Below, piece by piece: positions 5,172 to 6,174 of a DNA stretch of 6,174 bases. The DNA is from JBKEAD01 sp047973165 (lineage in GTDB: Bacteria; Verrucomicrobiota; Verrucomicrobiia; Chthoniobacterales; JBKEAD01). The translations under genes were made by a program, and so were the position numbers. Below the pieces are notes generated by a model. The model did not search any database, was not told where the DNA came from, and worked only from the letters and a program-made list of their open reading frames with translations. Each line of letters begins with the position of its first letter. Positions within the stretch are counted from its first letter, which is position 1. Where the stretch lies: assembly GCA_047973165.1 (NCBI GenBank), contig JBKEBM010000175.1, positions 1 through 6,174 of the forward strand, in the 5' to 3' direction.

Positions 5172-6174
5172 TCAGCTCTTCTCCCGAGCATCATTCACTA
5201 CAGAGCAAAATTTCTCCCGCCACACCACCGGGCTCGCTTCACGCAGCAGCCACTCTCTACCAGCTTTCCCCATAGCCTCCCGACCGTCCTGCCCTATATC
5301 TTCCATTGCCTTTACCGCAGAAATTAAAGACTCCACATTCCCCGCCTCAAAAAGAAAACCCGTCTGCTTGTCCACAACCGTCTCCTTTAACCCACCCGAA
5401 GCCGCCGCAATCATCGGCTTTCCAAAGTCATAAGCCTCATAAGTCACCAACCCAAGTGGCTCCCACCAAATCGAAGGAGCCAGCATCGCCCGACAATTCG
5501 CAATCAGCTCCTCCTTTCTCTCACCATCCACAAAACCCGCATACTCGATCTTATCATTCTCTGCAGTCGCCTTTTTCACCGCCTCCTCCATTGCCCCCGT
5601 CCCACCAATTACCAAACGCGGAGCCTGTGCTCCCAACCGCTGCCAAGCATCCAACACAGTCTGCACTCCTTTTTCCGGAACAACACGAGCAAGAAATAAA
5701 GAATAATCCCTCTCCTCCGCCGCCCCAACCACCGGACGGGCATCCCACGAATGCCGAAGCGTCACAACCCTCTCCTCCGGCACCCCAGCCTCAATAAACT
5801 TCTCCCGCATAAACTCCGAAATCGCAATCCACCTCCTCACCGCCGCCAGATCACCACTCGCATGGAGACGCTTTAAAAGCAGTGCAAAAAGTGCCGACTT
5901 CAATCTTGAGTTCTGCCATGCCCCAGCCAACACCTCCGCCCGATAATCCCCCCGTAGACTCTCCTCAGCGATTCGCTTCCCCGTCCACAAACTCCCCCCC
6001 ACCGAAAACGGGCGAAAATTATGAATAAACTGAATTACCGGCACCCCCAACTGCCGGGCCTCGCGATAAAGCCCCGGCGACCCCACGGGATAAATATTAT
6101 GAAAAATCGCAACATCCGGCCGAAACGCCGCCACCCGCTCCCTAAAATCCCGACAAGTATCCGGATTATAAAAA
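5172..6174 (-). CDS. Glycosyltransferase, GT4 family, 5' end beyond the window
   Basis: The reading frame is open to the right edge: 13 complete codons precede the internal GTG at 6134, and they continue the protein smoothly (FYNPDT...RERVAAFRPD). The start is therefore outside and the GTG is not the true start. The visible 333 residues cover part of the N-terminal domain and the whole C-terminal domain of a GT-B enzyme. Counting from the first full codon, FHNIYP (24-29) and IQFIHNF (47-53) are acceptor-domain strands. LARVVPEKG (162-169) carries the donor-phosphate Arg163 and Lys168, and IGGTGAM (189-195) follows. EPLGLVTYE (238-246) is a complete E-x7-E motif, followed by ASGGLKE. It likely builds a surface polysaccharide or glycolipid; sugar and acceptor are unknown. 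It is the first visible gene of the minus-strand cluster. Its coding strand is notably rich in G-ending codons such as GGG, GCG and GTG. Confidence 0.92.
   Translation of the reverse strand, partial: FYNPDTCRDFRERVAAFRPDVAIFHNIYPVGSPGLYREARQLGVPVIQFIHNFRPFSVGGSLWTGKRIAEESLRGDYRAEVLAGAWQNSRLKSALFALLLKRLHASGDLAAVRRWIAISEFMREKFIEAGVPEERVVTLRHSWDARPVVGAAEERDYSLFLARVVPEKGVQTVLDAWQRLGAQAPRLVIGGTGAMEEAVKKATAENDKIEYAGFVDGERKEELIANCRAMLAPSIWWEPLGLVTYEAYDFGKPMIAAASGGLKETVVDKQTGFLFEAGNVESLISAVKAMEDIGQDGREAMGKAGREWLLREASPVVWREKFCSVVNDAREKS

Noticed and set aside
5306..5797. Plus-strand 163-codon ORF with many Pro residues
   Set aside because: It lies fully inside the convincing minus-strand glycosyltransferase. 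Its Pro/Ser/His-rich product is simply the complement of G-rich codons.
1..6174. CRISPR array, insertion sequence, tRNA or attachment site
   Set aside because: No regularly spaced repeats, transposase, terminal inverted repeats or tRNA-like cloverleaf were seen on either strand.

Overview
The window holds five convincing protein-coding genes, one weak small ORF, and no RNA gene, mobile element or CRISPR array that I can support. Exosortase and EpsI-type genes place it in a Gram-negative-type bacterium with a PEP-CTERM-like protein sorting and exopolysaccharide system. Together with the apparent absence of Shine-Dalgarno sites, this fits Verrucomicrobiota or a relative (for example Opitutae). 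That placement is inference, because no phylogenetic marker is present.

Left part (1-643): a minus-strand gene runs off the left edge, with only its N-terminal 92 codons visible. It carries GQQ and HDSDHDF-E motifs that resemble the bacillithiol-synthesis protein BshC. A roughly 365-base region between it and the next gene contains a candidate extended -10 promoter for the left gene, two good inverted repeats, and a doubtful 100-codon plus-strand ORF. That ORF's stop overlaps the next start as TGATG.

Centre left (646-1800): a plus-strand GT4-type (GT-B fold) glycosyltransferase. Its 3' end converges on the minus-strand cluster, and a hairpin with a seven-base T tract on the minus strand lies between them.

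Right part (1878-6174): four minus-strand genes in one direction, apparently an operon read from right to left. They are a second GT4 glycosyltransferase (5' end beyond the right edge), a sodium:alanine symporter family (AGCS) transporter, an exosortase whose start overlaps the transporter's stop by 8 bases, and an EpsI-family exosortase partner, followed by the terminator. Exosortases are membrane transpeptidases or proteases thought to cut C-terminal sorting signals, and EpsI-domain proteins are their usual partners. The flanking glycosyltransferases fit the known link between these systems and surface polysaccharide synthesis. The transporter between them is the odd member. No PEP-CTERM-type substrate is encoded here.

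I see no clearly new system. The most interesting points are the exosortase/transporter overlap, the BshC-like fragment, and the structured leader region at 345-643.
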